The translations under genes and the position numbers were made by a program. DNA of 64,000 bases from an uncultured Acetatifactor sp. (GTDB taxonomy: Bacteria > Bacillota > Clostridia > Lachnospirales > Lachnospiraceae): contig CANQBS010000006.1 in NCBI GenBank assembly GCA_947589075.1, positions 1 through 64,000 on the forward strand, written 5' to 3'. Below are positions 45,847 to 54,865 of the stretch, piece after piece (within the stretch, counting starts at the first letter, position 1; every line of letters begins with the position of its first letter). The notes under the pieces are model-generated. The model did no database searches, was not told where the DNA came from, and worked only from the letters and a program-made list of their open reading frames with translations.

Positions 45847-45890
45847 AAGCCGGATAGAGGGCTGCTGTTGCGCCCCTTATCCGGCTTTGT
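45847..45890 (+). terminator. Terminator of typA
   Basis: AAGCCGGATA (45847-45856) pairs perfectly with TATCCGGCTT (45878-45887), followed by TGTT. The inner AGGG/CCCC adds to the stem. Its place between convergent genes suggests it may serve both. Confidence 0.75.
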
Positions 45891-45912
45891 TAACGCCCTT
45901 TAACCGGCTCCC

Positions 45913-48606
45913 TTAACTGATCGTTGTTATATTTTTTAAACGGCTGTTATGGCAGGTAAAATATAAAATCTGGTATTCCTTTCCCACTTCCTCCAGAAAC
46001 CTCATGGCACCCCGCAGCTTTTCCCCGTCCAGATTGCAGAATGGATCATCCAGCACCAGGAAGGGCTTTTCCTCCTGGTACATGGCGTCTACCAGAGCCA
46101 TGCGCATACAGATCCCCATCAGGTCCCGATACCCGGTGCTGAAAAACCTGGGCTCTCTCTGCATTCCCTTCTCTTCCACCGTCAGACAGGTATTGGCGTC
46201 CAGATAATAACCGGCTCCCTCCTGCCCTGTCAGCATCCGGTAATATTTTAAGAATCCCTGCCGGATGGGTTCCGTATATCTGGAAGTAAAGGATATTTTT
46301 GCCTGCTCCAGAAGCTCCTTTGTTTTGCCTAAAAGCTCGTATTTTTTTATTCCTTTTTGATATTCCTCCCGAAGGGCAGTCAGGCTTTCCTGGGCTTCGG
46401 CGACCCTGTCGGATTCCTCCTGCTGCTGATCCAGCATATGCCTGTAACTCATGATCGTCTCATGGGCTTTTTCCAGTTCCAGGGCGATAGCCTCCAGGCG
46501 GCCGCTCACCTCTTCCAGGGTCTCCTGTCCCTCCAAGGGTTCCAGACCTTTGATCGTCTCCATATCCTCCTGTTTTTCAAACAAAGCCTTTGCATCCCTG
46601 GCAGATTGATATTCTTCGGCACAGGAACGCAGGATCTGCATGTGTCTCTGTATTGTCAGAAGCTGTTCCTGCAGATCCTCCTGAGGTTCCAGGGACAGGG
46701 AACGGATATAATCCCTGATGCCCTCCCGGGTTTCAGATAACTCTTTTTCCGCTTTCCGGCTGTAAGCCTGCTTTTCCAAAAGTCCTGTATACTCCAGAGC
46801 TTCCCTTTCCACCTCATCCAGCATGTCCACCAGATCCTCTGTCTGACGAATCTCGAAAGGATAAAACTGCTGAAGGAACCGAAGCAGCAGATCCGTAAGA
46901 CGTCTCTCTTCCTTTTCAAGATCCCTTGCCAGGTAAGCCCGCTGCCGCTGTGCCAGCTCCTGATATTCCTTCCGCTGGGATTTCAGACCGTACAAAATGT
47001 CCGTCACCCTTCCCTCCTCATAGGAAAGACCGACTCCGGCAAAAAACTGCTCCATTCTCTCTTCCGCTGCGGCAATAAAAGCTTCGTCCCCGCTTATTTC
47101 CTCCTGCAGCTGCAACAGTCCCTCATCCTGGGCAGGCTCAGACCCGGAGCCTGGTCTCTTCCAGGCCAATACTCCCCCTATTAGCAAAAGGACAAGACCA
47201 AATACCAAAAGAACCGTTCCTGCCACAGGTATTTTTCCCATTAGGAGTATGCCTCCCAGAAGCCCCAGGATACCAAAGATCCCCAGAATCCAGGCGGCGG
47301 CAGTCAGGAAAGACCGGGCGCCTCTGCCCGCCCCCAGCCCTGCGGATCTGCGGTGAAAGTCAGAAACATTTTTCAGGGTATTTAATGTGGCTTTTTTATG
47401 GATCAGGGCGTTTTTCCTTTCACTGCGCTGGCTCCATTCGGAAATCATCCCTTCGATCCCTTCTTCCGTCAGGACCCCATCCCCAAAGAGCTGCTCATAG
47501 CCCTGAAGCCGGATCTGTTCCTCCTCCGATAATCTGTCGGCGGCAATGGACATTCTGACTGCCTGAAGCTGCTTCAGGTTCTCCTCCTGCTCCTCACATG
47601 CCTTCCTGTCCGGGCAGAAATTCAGGAATTTCTGCCGAAGACCTGTAAATGCCTCCTTCTCCTGGTCAGTAAACCCATAAATCTGTACAGCCTGCTCCAG
47701 GGCAGCAAGCCGTGAACTCTCCCCCAGGTTTCTGTCAAACTCTTCCTTTTTCGGAAACTCTCCCGGAAAATACCGCCTTTCCGCCTGATAAAGAGCCCTC
47801 CGCTTCTCATAATCTTCGCAAAGCTTTTCGTAACGCTGCTTTTTCGCCTGAAAATCCTTATAAATCCCCAGCCTCTTCTGCTGCCTCAGAAGCTGCTCCT
47901 GCTGACCCTTAAGCTCCTCCTGTTCCTTAAGCTTCCGGTCAAGCCTATCCCGGGTCTCCTCCATGGTCTTATCCAGTAAGATACCGGACCGGACCTTTTC
48001 CTCCAGTCCGCTGATCTGAACCTTTTTCTGGAAGAGCGCACCTGTTTTGCGGGTGGGGCTCATCCGCAGCAGCAGACCGGCCAGCTTCTGGCTGACGTTC
48101 TCATAATTGTTGATGTCGTCCGTATTTTCCGCCAGATTGCCGATCTTGGCGCTGATGCTGTCCGTTGTCGCCGTCTCACAGTCATTCTGGGAGATAAAAA
48201 CAGTCCGGCAAAAGGAACCGCAGTCCAGCCGAAACAGCTCTTCCCCAATGTCGGAGGAATAATCCCGGCATTCAAGGTTCGTGTCCTTTTTACGGATGCT
48301 GAAGCTGTCTTCCTTCTCCTTTTGTCCGAAAACCCTGCTGATCAGATAGATTCCCTTCTCCGTTTCCAGTTCCAGGCTGCCGCCGTAGACCCCTCCCTGC
48401 CAGGGACGGTATCTCTTCCTCTCGTTTCTAAATTCGTCCCTGGATTTTTCCTCTTCAAAGCCATAAAACATAGCTTTGATAAAAGCCGCCAGGGTGCTCT
48501 TTCCCCAGCCGTTTTCCTCACAGAACCCATTGCAGCCCTTCTCAAAGCAAAAGGTCACATCCGAGAGCTTTCCGAAGTTTTCAATATGACAGCTGATGAT
48601 CCTCAT
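45913..48606 (-). CDS. YhaN/SbcC-like ATPase with membrane segment
   Basis: Predicted 897 residues. The N terminus has the Rad50/SbcC P-loop EENGWGKSTLAAFIKAMFYG. The C terminus has the signature region and Walker B PFLVLDDPFCNLDGEKLRGA. Between them lie long coiled-coil stretches (about residues 180-420 and 500-780) broken by a strongly hydrophobic segment at about residues 430-485. This layout is that of YhaN in Bacillus, a membrane-associated relative of SbcC/Rad50. Its partner YhaO is encoded upstream and overlaps by four bases (ATGA). Together they probably act on DNA ends or hairpins. Confidence 0.85.
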   Translation of the reverse strand: MRIISCHIENFGKLSDVTFCFEKGCNGFCEENGWGKSTLAAFIKAMFYGFEEEKSRDEFRNERKRYRPWQGGVYGGSLELETEKGIYLISRVFGQKEKEDSFSIRKKDTNLECRDYSSDIGEELFRLDCGSFCRTVFISQNDCETATTDSISAKIGNLAENTDDINNYENVSQKLAGLLLRMSPTRKTGALFQKKVQISGLEEKVRSGILLDKTMEETRDRLDRKLKEQEELKGQQEQLLRQQKRLGIYKDFQAKKQRYEKLCEDYEKRRALYQAERRYFPGEFPKKEEFDRNLGESSRLAALEQAVQIYGFTDQEKEAFTGLRQKFLNFCPDRKACEEQEENLKQLQAVRMSIAADRLSEEEQIRLQGYEQLFGDGVLTEEGIEGMISEWSQRSERKNALIHKKATLNTLKNVSDFHRRSAGLGAGRGARSFLTAAAWILGIFGILGLLGGILLMGKIPVAGTVLLVFGLVLLLIGGVLAWKRPGSGSEPAQDEGLLQLQEEISGDEAFIAAAEERMEQFFAGVGLSYEEGRVTDILYGLKSQRKEYQELAQRQRAYLARDLEKEERRLTDLLLRFLQQFYPFEIRQTEDLVDMLDEVEREALEYTGLLEKQAYSRKAEKELSETREGIRDYIRSLSLEPQEDLQEQLLTIQRHMQILRSCAEEYQSARDAKALFEKQEDMETIKGLEPLEGQETLEEVSGRLEAIALELEKAHETIMSYRHMLDQQQEESDRVAEAQESLTALREEYQKGIKKYELLGKTKELLEQAKISFTSRYTEPIRQGFLKYYRMLTGQEGAGYYLDANTCLTVEEKGMQREPRFFSTGYRDLMGICMRMALVDAMYQEEKPFLVLDDPFCNLDGEKLRGAMRFLEEVGKEYQILYFTCHNSRLKNITTIS

Positions 48607-49733
48607 GAAAATCCGGCCTCCTCTCCCTCCAGGTCCTCTCCGGCCAAAGCCTGTATCCCATAACGGATGATGACCGCCTTTTCTTCCTCGCTCAGATCCT
48701 TCGCGCCTCTTACCGTCCGCACGAATTCTCCTTTCAGGGACTGATCCAGTGCGAAATCATTATAATCCACCAAAAAGCCGGTCTCATCATAGATTTTCAG
48801 GAAATAATAATCCTCTTCAAACTGCTTTAACAAAAGATCCGTATTTTTCTCACATTCCACGTCAACAAGGCCTGTTAAAACAATCTTTAACAGGCTTTTT
48901 GAGGGATAATTCCTCTCCAACAGCTCCTCCCTGATCCGGCCGGCGATCTCCGCGCTGGTCATGCAGCCGGTGACATCCGCCTCCAGTACATACAGATTCC
49001 TGCTGGCAATGGGGACAAAGGTTTCCCGAAAGGACCTTTTCTCTTCATCGATATCCAGAAGCACAAACCCGTGCTCCCCGCATTCGTCAAATCCTCTGCC
49101 CTCCAGGCAGCCGCAGTAGCAGTATCTTCCCCTATTGTCCAGGGCTTCGGACTTATAGGAATGGATATGGCCCAGGGCCAGATAGTCGATACCCTTATTG
49201 CGAAGCCCCTTAAGGGGGATCACCTCCGCATTGTCCCTTCCTGCGCTCTCCGCCTCCTGTCCATGCAGAACCACGATATTGAACCGTTCCACATCCAGGG
49301 AAAGGGCGCTGCAAATGGTTCCGGAATTCTGTCTGTTCAGCTCCGCGCCGGATATGACCACGCTGCCCGGACCGGATCCGTCTACAGCATAGCTTGTCCA
49401 CTGATCCCCGAACAGTCTGAGATTAGGGGGTATTTCCTCCAGGTCGCTTAAAAAGCTGTCGGCGTCATGGTTTCCCTTTAAATAATAAAACTGGATGTCC
49501 GGATGCCCCAGGATTGCAGCCTTCACCGCATTTCTCGCGGCAGCGGATACATTTTTGGTATCAAAAAGATCCCCTGCGATGATGATCGCTTTTACCTGAT
49601 GATCGACCGCATACCCTATCATTCTCTGAAAGGTATTCAAAAGCTCCGCCTTCCGCTCCCTGGCCTTTTCCCTGGTCAGGTTGGAGGTCATCCTGGAATC
49701 CAGATGCAAATCCGCACAATGAATGATCTTCAT
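48603..49733 (-). CDS. YhaO/SbcD-like metallophosphoesterase nuclease
   Basis: Predicted 376 residues. Metal-binding motifs of the Mre11/SbcD family are all present: CADLHLDSRM, IIAGDLFDTKN, YYLKGNHDAD, VVLHGQE and ALGHIHSYK. The C-terminal part matches the YhaO capping domain. It is the nuclease partner of the YhaN-like ATPase at 45913, with which it overlaps. It starts only three bases after the oligogalacturonate-lyase-like gene, so all three are probably on one message. Confidence 0.9.
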   Translation of the reverse strand: MKIIHCADLHLDSRMTSNLTREKARERKAELLNTFQRMIGYAVDHQVKAIIIAGDLFDTKNVSAAARNAVKAAILGHPDIQFYYLKGNHDADSFLSDLEEIPPNLRLFGDQWTSYAVDGSGPGSVVISGAELNRQNSGTICSALSLDVERFNIVVLHGQEAESAGRDNAEVIPLKGLRNKGIDYLALGHIHSYKSEALDNRGRYCYCGCLEGRGFDECGEHGFVLLDIDEEKRSFRETFVPIASRNLYVLEADVTGCMTSAEIAGRIREELLERNYPSKSLLKIVLTGLVDVECEKNTDLLLKQFEEDYYFLKIYDETGFLVDYNDFALDQSLKGEFVRTVRGAKDLSEEEKAVIIRYGIQALAGEDLEGEEAGFS

Positions 49734-49736
49734 AGG

Positions 49737-50840
49737 TTATTTCCCCGCAAGCAGTTCCTCCATCTCCACGAAGCATGCCTCTGTCCTGGTCTCGCTGACC
49801 GGATGGTTGAAATAAATGCGCTTTCCGTCCCGGGAAAAGGTAGGATTGGGATGTACCTTCAGCTTCCAGATACAATCCTGGAAATTCTGTCCTCCAAAGG
49901 TGGCCGCAGGCTCCACCTGACCCCTGCGGTACAGGAAAATATCAGCCGGATAATCAGGATAAGCCCGATCCCCCACAAACCACTGTCTGTCCGGAGAACC
50001 GTCGATATGATTGCCGATGCCACCCAGGGTCTCCAGGCACTCCCCATCCACGCTGAAACGCTGTATTCTGCTGGTCTCCATCTCAATGCGCTCCCCGTTA
50101 TGGTACTGCCTGGTGGCCATATAGGTATCGTCGTCATACCAAAGCTGATGCACCGGCTTATCCGGTATCACATGGGTGCTGCCCGTTTCAATATCGATGC
50201 AGCCCAACGCCCCGAAGATCGGGCAGTTCGCCACGCTCAGGCGCATCATGACCCTTGTTGCGGAGGGATTTAACTGCACATGGCTCATGGAGGTGGTGTG
50301 CTCGTCCGGAACGCAGCCTGCGTTCACCACCATATTGTAAACCGTTTCCTTGTCAGCTACTCTGCGGATCTGGCCGTTTTTCAGGTTCAACAGGTAAATA
50401 CCGCAGGTATCGAGCTGGGGGTAGGCCGGATTCTTCCCCAGGAATGCTTCTGAAATAGAGAAGGGATAGTAACCGTTCTCCGCGCAGTGGCTTTCCTTGG
50501 CAAAGATAGGCCCATACAAGGTTTTGCCCGTGTAGACGTTCAGGATCTGAAAAGAAGAAAGCTTCCGGCTGCTGTCGCGGAAAACAATATGCTCGTTATC
50601 CACAAAGGTCGCAGAAGGTCCGTTATGATTGCCGCAGCGGACAGTGGTGATATAGCGGTGGTTAGCCAGGGTATCCCTGTCGCAGACCCAGATCTGGGTT
50701 TCCTGCTTTACCGTTTCCGTAATATCCGGCTTCTTCGCATATACGATCAGCTTTCCGTCCGGACTCTCCGGCTGGCCTCCGTTCATGCCCAGGAGCGTTG
50801 AGCCCTCATATTCGCAGATTTTTTTGATAGAATATTCCAT
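49737..50840 (-). CDS. Oligogalacturonate-lyase-like beta-propeller (PL22-related)
   Basis: Predicted 367 residues, no signal peptide. GAGGG lies five bases before the ATG at 50840; a second ATG at 50852 has no site. The propeller pattern and His-containing segments (MNGGQPESPDGKLIVYAKKP, HNGPSATFVDNEHIVFRD, DEHTTSMSHVQLNPSATRVM, HQLWYDDDTY, GNHIDGSPDRQWFV, FSRDGKRIYFNHPVSETR) resemble oligogalacturonate lyase, whose Mn-binding His residues sit in this type of propeller. It would split unsaturated or saturated digalacturonate after import. The match is partial, so another sugar-binding propeller is possible. It precedes the YhaO/YhaN pair. Confidence 0.65.
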   Translation of the reverse strand: MEYSIKKICEYEGSTLLGMNGGQPESPDGKLIVYAKKPDITETVKQETQIWVCDRDTLANHRYITTVRCGNHNGPSATFVDNEHIVFRDSSRKLSSFQILNVYTGKTLYGPIFAKESHCAENGYYPFSISEAFLGKNPAYPQLDTCGIYLLNLKNGQIRRVADKETVYNMVVNAGCVPDEHTTSMSHVQLNPSATRVMMRLSVANCPIFGALGCIDIETGSTHVIPDKPVHQLWYDDDTYMATRQYHNGERIEMETSRIQRFSVDGECLETLGGIGNHIDGSPDRQWFVGDRAYPDYPADIFLYRRGQVEPAATFGGQNFQDCIWKLKVHPNPTFSRDGKRIYFNHPVSETRTEACFVEMEELLAGK

Positions 50841-51001
50841 TTTTTCCCTCATTTCTGCGCTGCTTTTTATACATGACAGGTTTGTGTCAAGCAGCGCGCA
50901 AACACAAACTTCAGGATTGCAAGTGCCAAAAAGCTAAATTTATTTTATTACAAACCGCCTGCTTTCGCAACATTTTCTGCCGCTTTCCTATGAAAACGGA
51001 C

Positions 51002-51110
51002 AACAGTTCAGCCGCACCCATATCGAACAAAGTTCGACTTGCCGCCAGACATGATGGAAAATTCGTGCGAGCACGATTTTCCATCAAATCAGGCGGCTGG
51101 CTGAACTGTT
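51002..51110. repeat. Palindromic multi-stem intergenic element
   Basis: Outer arms AACAGTTCAGCC (51002-51013) and GGCTGAACTGTT (51099-51110) pair perfectly. Inside are CGAAC/GTTCG (about 51024-51036), GCCGCC/GGCGGC, and a GGAAAATTCGTGC / GCACGATTTTCC stem (51056-51082). A partial copy is found at 4693-4730. The right arm overlaps the end of the small membrane protein gene at 51109. It looks like a dispersed, foldable repeat (REP or non-autonomous element). Confidence 0.8.
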
Positions 51111-51363
51111 ACGAAAACAGGATCGCCATGCACATCATTGCGATCAGGGTCAGTTCGATCAGCAGAATTCCTCCGAACAGGACGCCGGAAACGATCCACA
51201 TGATTTTCCAGAATTTCAGCCTGCCGGCAGATTCCGCAGCCGGATTTGTCTGCTGCAGATGTTTTGCCTCCCGGTACTGAATCCAGGAGAACCCGAAAAA
51301 GATCGTCAGCACCATGGGAAGCGCCAGCAAAAGCAGAGCAGTATACATCGGCTTTACGTTCAT
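51109..51363 (-). CDS. Small two-helix membrane protein
   Basis: Predicted 84 residues with two hydrophobic helices (MYTALLLLALPMVLTIFFGF and IMWIVSGVLFGGILLIELTL). AAAGGGG lies nine bases before the ATG. Its stop codon lies inside the right arm of the palindromic element at 51002-51110. No family recognised; it could be a holin-like or signalling micro-protein, but nothing supports that. Confidence 0.55.
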   Translation of the reverse strand: MNVKPMYTALLLLALPMVLTIFFGFSWIQYREAKHLQQTNPAAESAGRLKFWKIMWIVSGVLFGGILLIELTLIAMMCMAILFS

Positions 51364-51805
51364 TTGAAAATGCCCCTTTCATTCGGTAATTTCATATACG
51401 AATATCCTTCGCATTTTTTGTGATAAACTATTCTTCAATACGAATAAATCATTTAAAGTCCGAATTACATTTTTCATTGTAAAGCAATCTCAGATAAAAT
51501 TCAATATATGAGAATCACTCAAAATCTTAAACTTTTTCTCTCTGCTTTCCCTCATAAATATTGCCTTTTCCCAACGATGTACTCTGTCTTCGACTGATAA
51601 TCCCGCTCAGCTTTTCCCTGAACGTTTAAAAGCTTCCATCGAAGTATTCTCGTCATCATTTTCAGAATCCATGCTTCAACCAAATCCGTTTGCGTCAGGA
51701 TATGCTGATATCTCTTTTTCAGCAGATTATCACATGGGATATGCCATAATCGGCATCATAGCAGCAGCCGTCAGGCAGATCCGAAAATATTTGAATGTAT
51801 ACAAC
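51364..51805. other. Gene-poor A/T-rich stretch
   Basis: About 440 bases between the small membrane protein and the promoter of the broken Rpn gene. Only short open frames and no recognisable family were seen. It may hold remains of an older element. Confidence 0.5.
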
Positions 51806-51834
51806 TTGTATTTTCTCCTCTCCTGTTCTATAAT
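51806..51834 (+). promoter_or_regulatory. Promoter of the Rpn-family gene
   Basis: TTGTAT (51806-51811), 17-base spacer, TATAAT (51829-51834), about 40 bases before the start codon. Confidence 0.6.
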
Positions 51835-51874
51835 AAAACCATAGGATTCCTCTGCAAGAATGTGGAGGAGAAAT

Positions 51875-52756
51875 ATGACAACAAAAAAGAAGTTAGAAGA
51901 CCTGACATTGAAGGACAACTTCATGTTTGGGGCAGTGATGACCGATCCTGCAAACTGTAAACCGTTTTTGGAAATGGCCCTCGGTATCCCCATCGGAAGG
52001 CTGACGGTCAGCAGGGAAAAGAGCCTGATCTACCATCCTGAATACAAAGGAGTGCGCCTGGATATCGAGGCAGGGGATGAAAATAAGACCAGGTATAATG
52101 TGGAAATGCAGATCGTCCAAAAATCCTTCCTGGAACACAGGGCGAGATATTATCACAGCCAGATCGATATGGACCTGTTGAATGCCGGGGGAAGCTATGG
52201 GAATCTTCCTGATGTTTACGTAATTTTTATCTGTGATTTTGATCCTATCGGACTCGGAAAATTCAGGTATACATTCTAGAGCACCTGTCGGGAAGTTAAG
52301 GAGTATGTGCTCCCGGATGGAGTAACCACCCTGTTTTTAAACACCCATGGAAGATCGAAGGATAATGTGCCAGATGGACTGGTCAAATTTCTGAAGTATG
52401 TGGGATCAAACCTGCAGGAAAGCGATGGAGATTTCCAGAACGGTTACGTGGAACAGCTGCAGAAGGCAGTGCGCCAGGTAAAGGCGAACCGGGAAATGGA
52501 GGCGAGATTTATGCTGTTAGAAGAACTGCTGATGGATGAACGGGAGGCCGGAAGGGCTGAGGGTTTAGAGGCCGGCAGAACCAATGGACTTGCGGAAGCC
52601 GTTCTGGATTTATTACAGGAGCTGTCCGGCGAGGTCCCGAAAGATCTGAAAGAACGGATCCTTGCGGAAAAAGACAGCGGCATACTGAAGCATTATCTGA
52701 GGATGATCTCTTCATCCGATTCCGCTGAAGAATTCATGGCAAAACTGTCCCTTTAA
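51875..52756 (+). pseudogene. Rpn-family PD-(D/E)XK nuclease/transposase-like gene broken by one stop codon
   Basis: The start ATG at 51875 follows GGAGGAG. The first part, MTTKKKLEDLTLKDNFMFGA through IGRLTVSREK, VRLDIEAGDENKTRYNVEMQ, SFLEHRARYYHSQIDMDLL and YVIFICDFDPIGLGKFRYTF, is the Rpn/transposase_31 family with the nuclease Asp and E-x-Q motifs. A TAG at 52277-52279 stops it. Reading on in the same frame gives STCREVKEYVLPDGVTTLFL and the usual C-terminal helices, to 52756. A single change such as GAG to TAG would explain it. Full length would be 293 codons. Confidence 0.82.
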
Positions 52757-53047
52757 TCACAGGAAGATTTTGAGAGGGTGTTTTTCTGCCCTGCAAGAAG
52801 CCCGTATAGCTTCCTGTGGATTTTCCTATGGATCTAGAAGGATATTAAAACCGCTTATCTGACAACCGGGCGGCAGACCCGGATCTTAGGGGGCGCCTGT
52901 ATGGTATGGTGTCCTTGTCTGGTAACTTGAAAAGCCAGTTTCGGCAATTTTTCAGAATATATTTTACAGAGGAATTCTATTAAAATCTGTTTTTCACACC
53001 TTCACAAAAAACATATTTCTTGTCCTTGTAAAAAATCACCTCGACAA
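52757..53047. other. Intergenic stretch without a recognisable gene
   Basis: About 290 bases between the broken Rpn gene and the terminator of the sigma-factor gene. Nothing clear was found apart from a G/C-rich patch around 52865-52895. Confidence 0.5.
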
Positions 53048-53083
53048 AAAGTCTTTGCCCTCGGCGCCGGAGGCAAAGACTTT
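53048..53083 (-). terminator. Terminator of the sigma-factor gene
   Basis: AAAGTCTTTGCC (53048-53059) pairs perfectly with GGCAAAGACTTT (53072-53083). On the minus strand the stem is followed by TTTTTGTC. Strong intrinsic terminator about 50 bases after the gene. Confidence 0.85.
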
Positions 53084-53089
53084 CAGCTT

Positions 53090-53140
53090 AGGGATCTCTT
53101 ACTTATAGGGATCTGTTATTTATAGTAATCTGTTATTTAT
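53090..53140. repeat. 17-bp tandem repeat overlapping a stop codon, three copies
   Basis: AGGGATCTCTTACTTAT (53090-53106), AGGGATCTGTTATTTAT (53107-53123) and AGTAATCTGTTATTTAT (53124-53140) are consecutive. The last unit contains the stop codon (TAA at 53135-53133, minus strand) of the sigma-factor gene. Confidence 0.85.
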
Positions 53141-54800
53141 GGATAATCAATGTGCTCAGCGCTTTTTTCTGCTCCTGAGAAGGTTCTTTCAGTTTGCCGC
53201 ATTTGAGCAGGGCGGTGATACAGTGCATCAGGAACCATCCGTCAGAATGGAAAATAAACTGCAGTTCATATGCCTTTAGCTTTTTAAGATGCGGAGGGAC
53301 TGATTTCAGTACCGCCTCTGTATAGGGGGCTTTCAACGCTTCAAATTCAGCCTGATGGTTTTCCTTGATCCGTTCCCCCACAGCAAGCAGTTTCTTTTGA
53401 ATCTCCTCTCCCGCCAGTATGACGATCTGCCAGGAAGATTTGAAATTCCCGTCATGAACCCCGGTGGTCTTGATATACCCGCGCTCTGCAAGCCAGGCGT
53501 ATTCCTCTTTGGAAAGCGGTCCTTCCTCTTCTTTTTCATAAAGGGAAAGCACACGCTTTGCCTCGTCGCTGTATCGTAAACCCGCATTGCCCAGTCTCTG
53601 TTCCGACCATATACTGTCAACCTGCCAGAGAATCTGCTTTTCGCTGCAGTTATACATGGGACCGCTCCAGTTTTTCAGGTACACATAATCTTCCGAAAGA
53701 ACCAGATCGTCCGGCACGACGGTGGCGTGATAGATGTTATGGGCGCCATCCGGGCGGAGCGTCGCAGCCTCTTCAAAGGAAATCTTTTCATCAATCAGCT
53801 TTTCGCCGGACCATGCCGCTATATAAGGGATCAGCGACCACAAAAGGAAATTAAGATCTGCCTTCGCGGATCCGGTCAGGGAAATCGGTTCGTCGGTCTG
53901 ACGGCAAATGATATCTGGATCCTCAAGAATACCGGAGGAAACCAGCTCATCGTACAGATCATTGGCAAACAGCCCGGCAGCCTGCCTGTACATGGTATCC
54001 TGCATCGTAAGAAGCTCCGCCGTCGGTTCACTGATCAGAAAATTTACAATATACTTGTCCTTCTGCGCCTGAAGGAAACCGTATTCCTCAAGGAATTCCA
54101 CTTCAGTTTCCACATATACCGGAGAAACCCCAAGGTCATCCGCAATCTCCGCCACTGTCTTAGCCGTGCTGCGCACACAGTAGCAGATATTCTGATTCAG
54201 TGCGGAGCGCATGAATTCATCCGGGGATTTTGTCCCGACGGAACCGTTGATACCCCAGGAATGAAATTGAATCGGGTTAAACTTAAGTTCGCCTGCTTTT
54301 CTCATCCTATCCATACCTCGTTTCAATTCTTTTTTCGCTTCAAATAAGTGCCATTTGACAGTGCCGAGAGGAATGTCCAGTTCCTTCGCGATATCCGCCT
54401 GCCTGCGGTTCTCGAAGTAATAGGCGATCACAATTCTCCGCTGCAGCTTTGAAAGATATGCGATCTCGATCTGAAGACGACGGATAGATGCCGCATCATC
54501 CTCCACATCGATTTCGGAATGCGGGTCTGCCATAAGCTCTGCGATCTCTTCGATGGGAACGCCGATCATACTTTTTGCGGTATCGCGGTAATAGTTGCTC
54601 AGGGCGTTATGGGCAACCGTCCAGATGAATTTACCCATGTCCGCCACGTCATCCCGCACAAGAAGCGCCCGGAAAGCCCTGACCGTGATCTCCTGGGACA
54701 GATCTTCCGCATCGTGAATGCTTTTGCACCGCTTTAAGGCAAAGCCGAATATGGGCCGCATGTATTCCGTTATAATCCTCTCAACATCCTGTCTGTTCAT
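53133..54800 (-). CDS. RNA polymerase sigma factor (ECF type) with long C-terminal extension
   Basis: Predicted 555 residues, about three times the usual ECF length. Region 2 (IFGFALKRCKSIHDAEDLSQ, ITVRAFRALLV) and region 4 (LSKLQRRIVIAYYFENRRQA, DIAKELDIPLGTVKWHLFEA) lie in the first 165 residues. A further helix-turn-helix (TVAEIADDLGVSPVYVETEV) lies at about residues 215-245, and about 300 residues of unknown fold follow. No membrane segment is seen, so regulation is probably by the extension itself. No anti-sigma gene is adjacent. Such extended sigma factors are known from Clostridia, but their targets are not established. Confidence 0.85.
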   Translation of the reverse strand: MNRQDVERIITEYMRPIFGFALKRCKSIHDAEDLSQEITVRAFRALLVRDDVADMGKFIWTVAHNALSNYYRDTAKSMIGVPIEEIAELMADPHSEIDVEDDAASIRRLQIEIAYLSKLQRRIVIAYYFENRRQADIAKELDIPLGTVKWHLFEAKKELKRGMDRMRKAGELKFNPIQFHSWGINGSVGTKSPDEFMRSALNQNICYCVRSTAKTVAEIADDLGVSPVYVETEVEFLEEYGFLQAQKDKYIVNFLISEPTAELLTMQDTMYRQAAGLFANDLYDELVSSGILEDPDIICRQTDEPISLTGSAKADLNFLLWSLIPYIAAWSGEKLIDEKISFEEAATLRPDGAHNIYHATVVPDDLVLSEDYVYLKNWSGPMYNCSEKQILWQVDSIWSEQRLGNAGLRYSDEAKRVLSLYEKEEEGPLSKEEYAWLAERGYIKTTGVHDGNFKSSWQIVILAGEEIQKKLLAVGERIKENHQAEFEALKAPYTEAVLKSVPPHLKKLKAYELQFIFHSDGWFLMHCITALLKCGKLKEPSQEQKKALSTLIIHK

Positions 54801-54865
54801 TTGTCTGTGTCTCCTTGAAAGCTTTCACTCATATAGACACGGGAATTGAAAAAAGGTTGGAATTT

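Noticed and set aside
52277-52279. The TAG as a coded special amino acid (pyrrolysine)
   Set aside because: Nothing in the window supports a pyrrolysine system, and Rpn proteins do not use it. A plain mutation is simpler.
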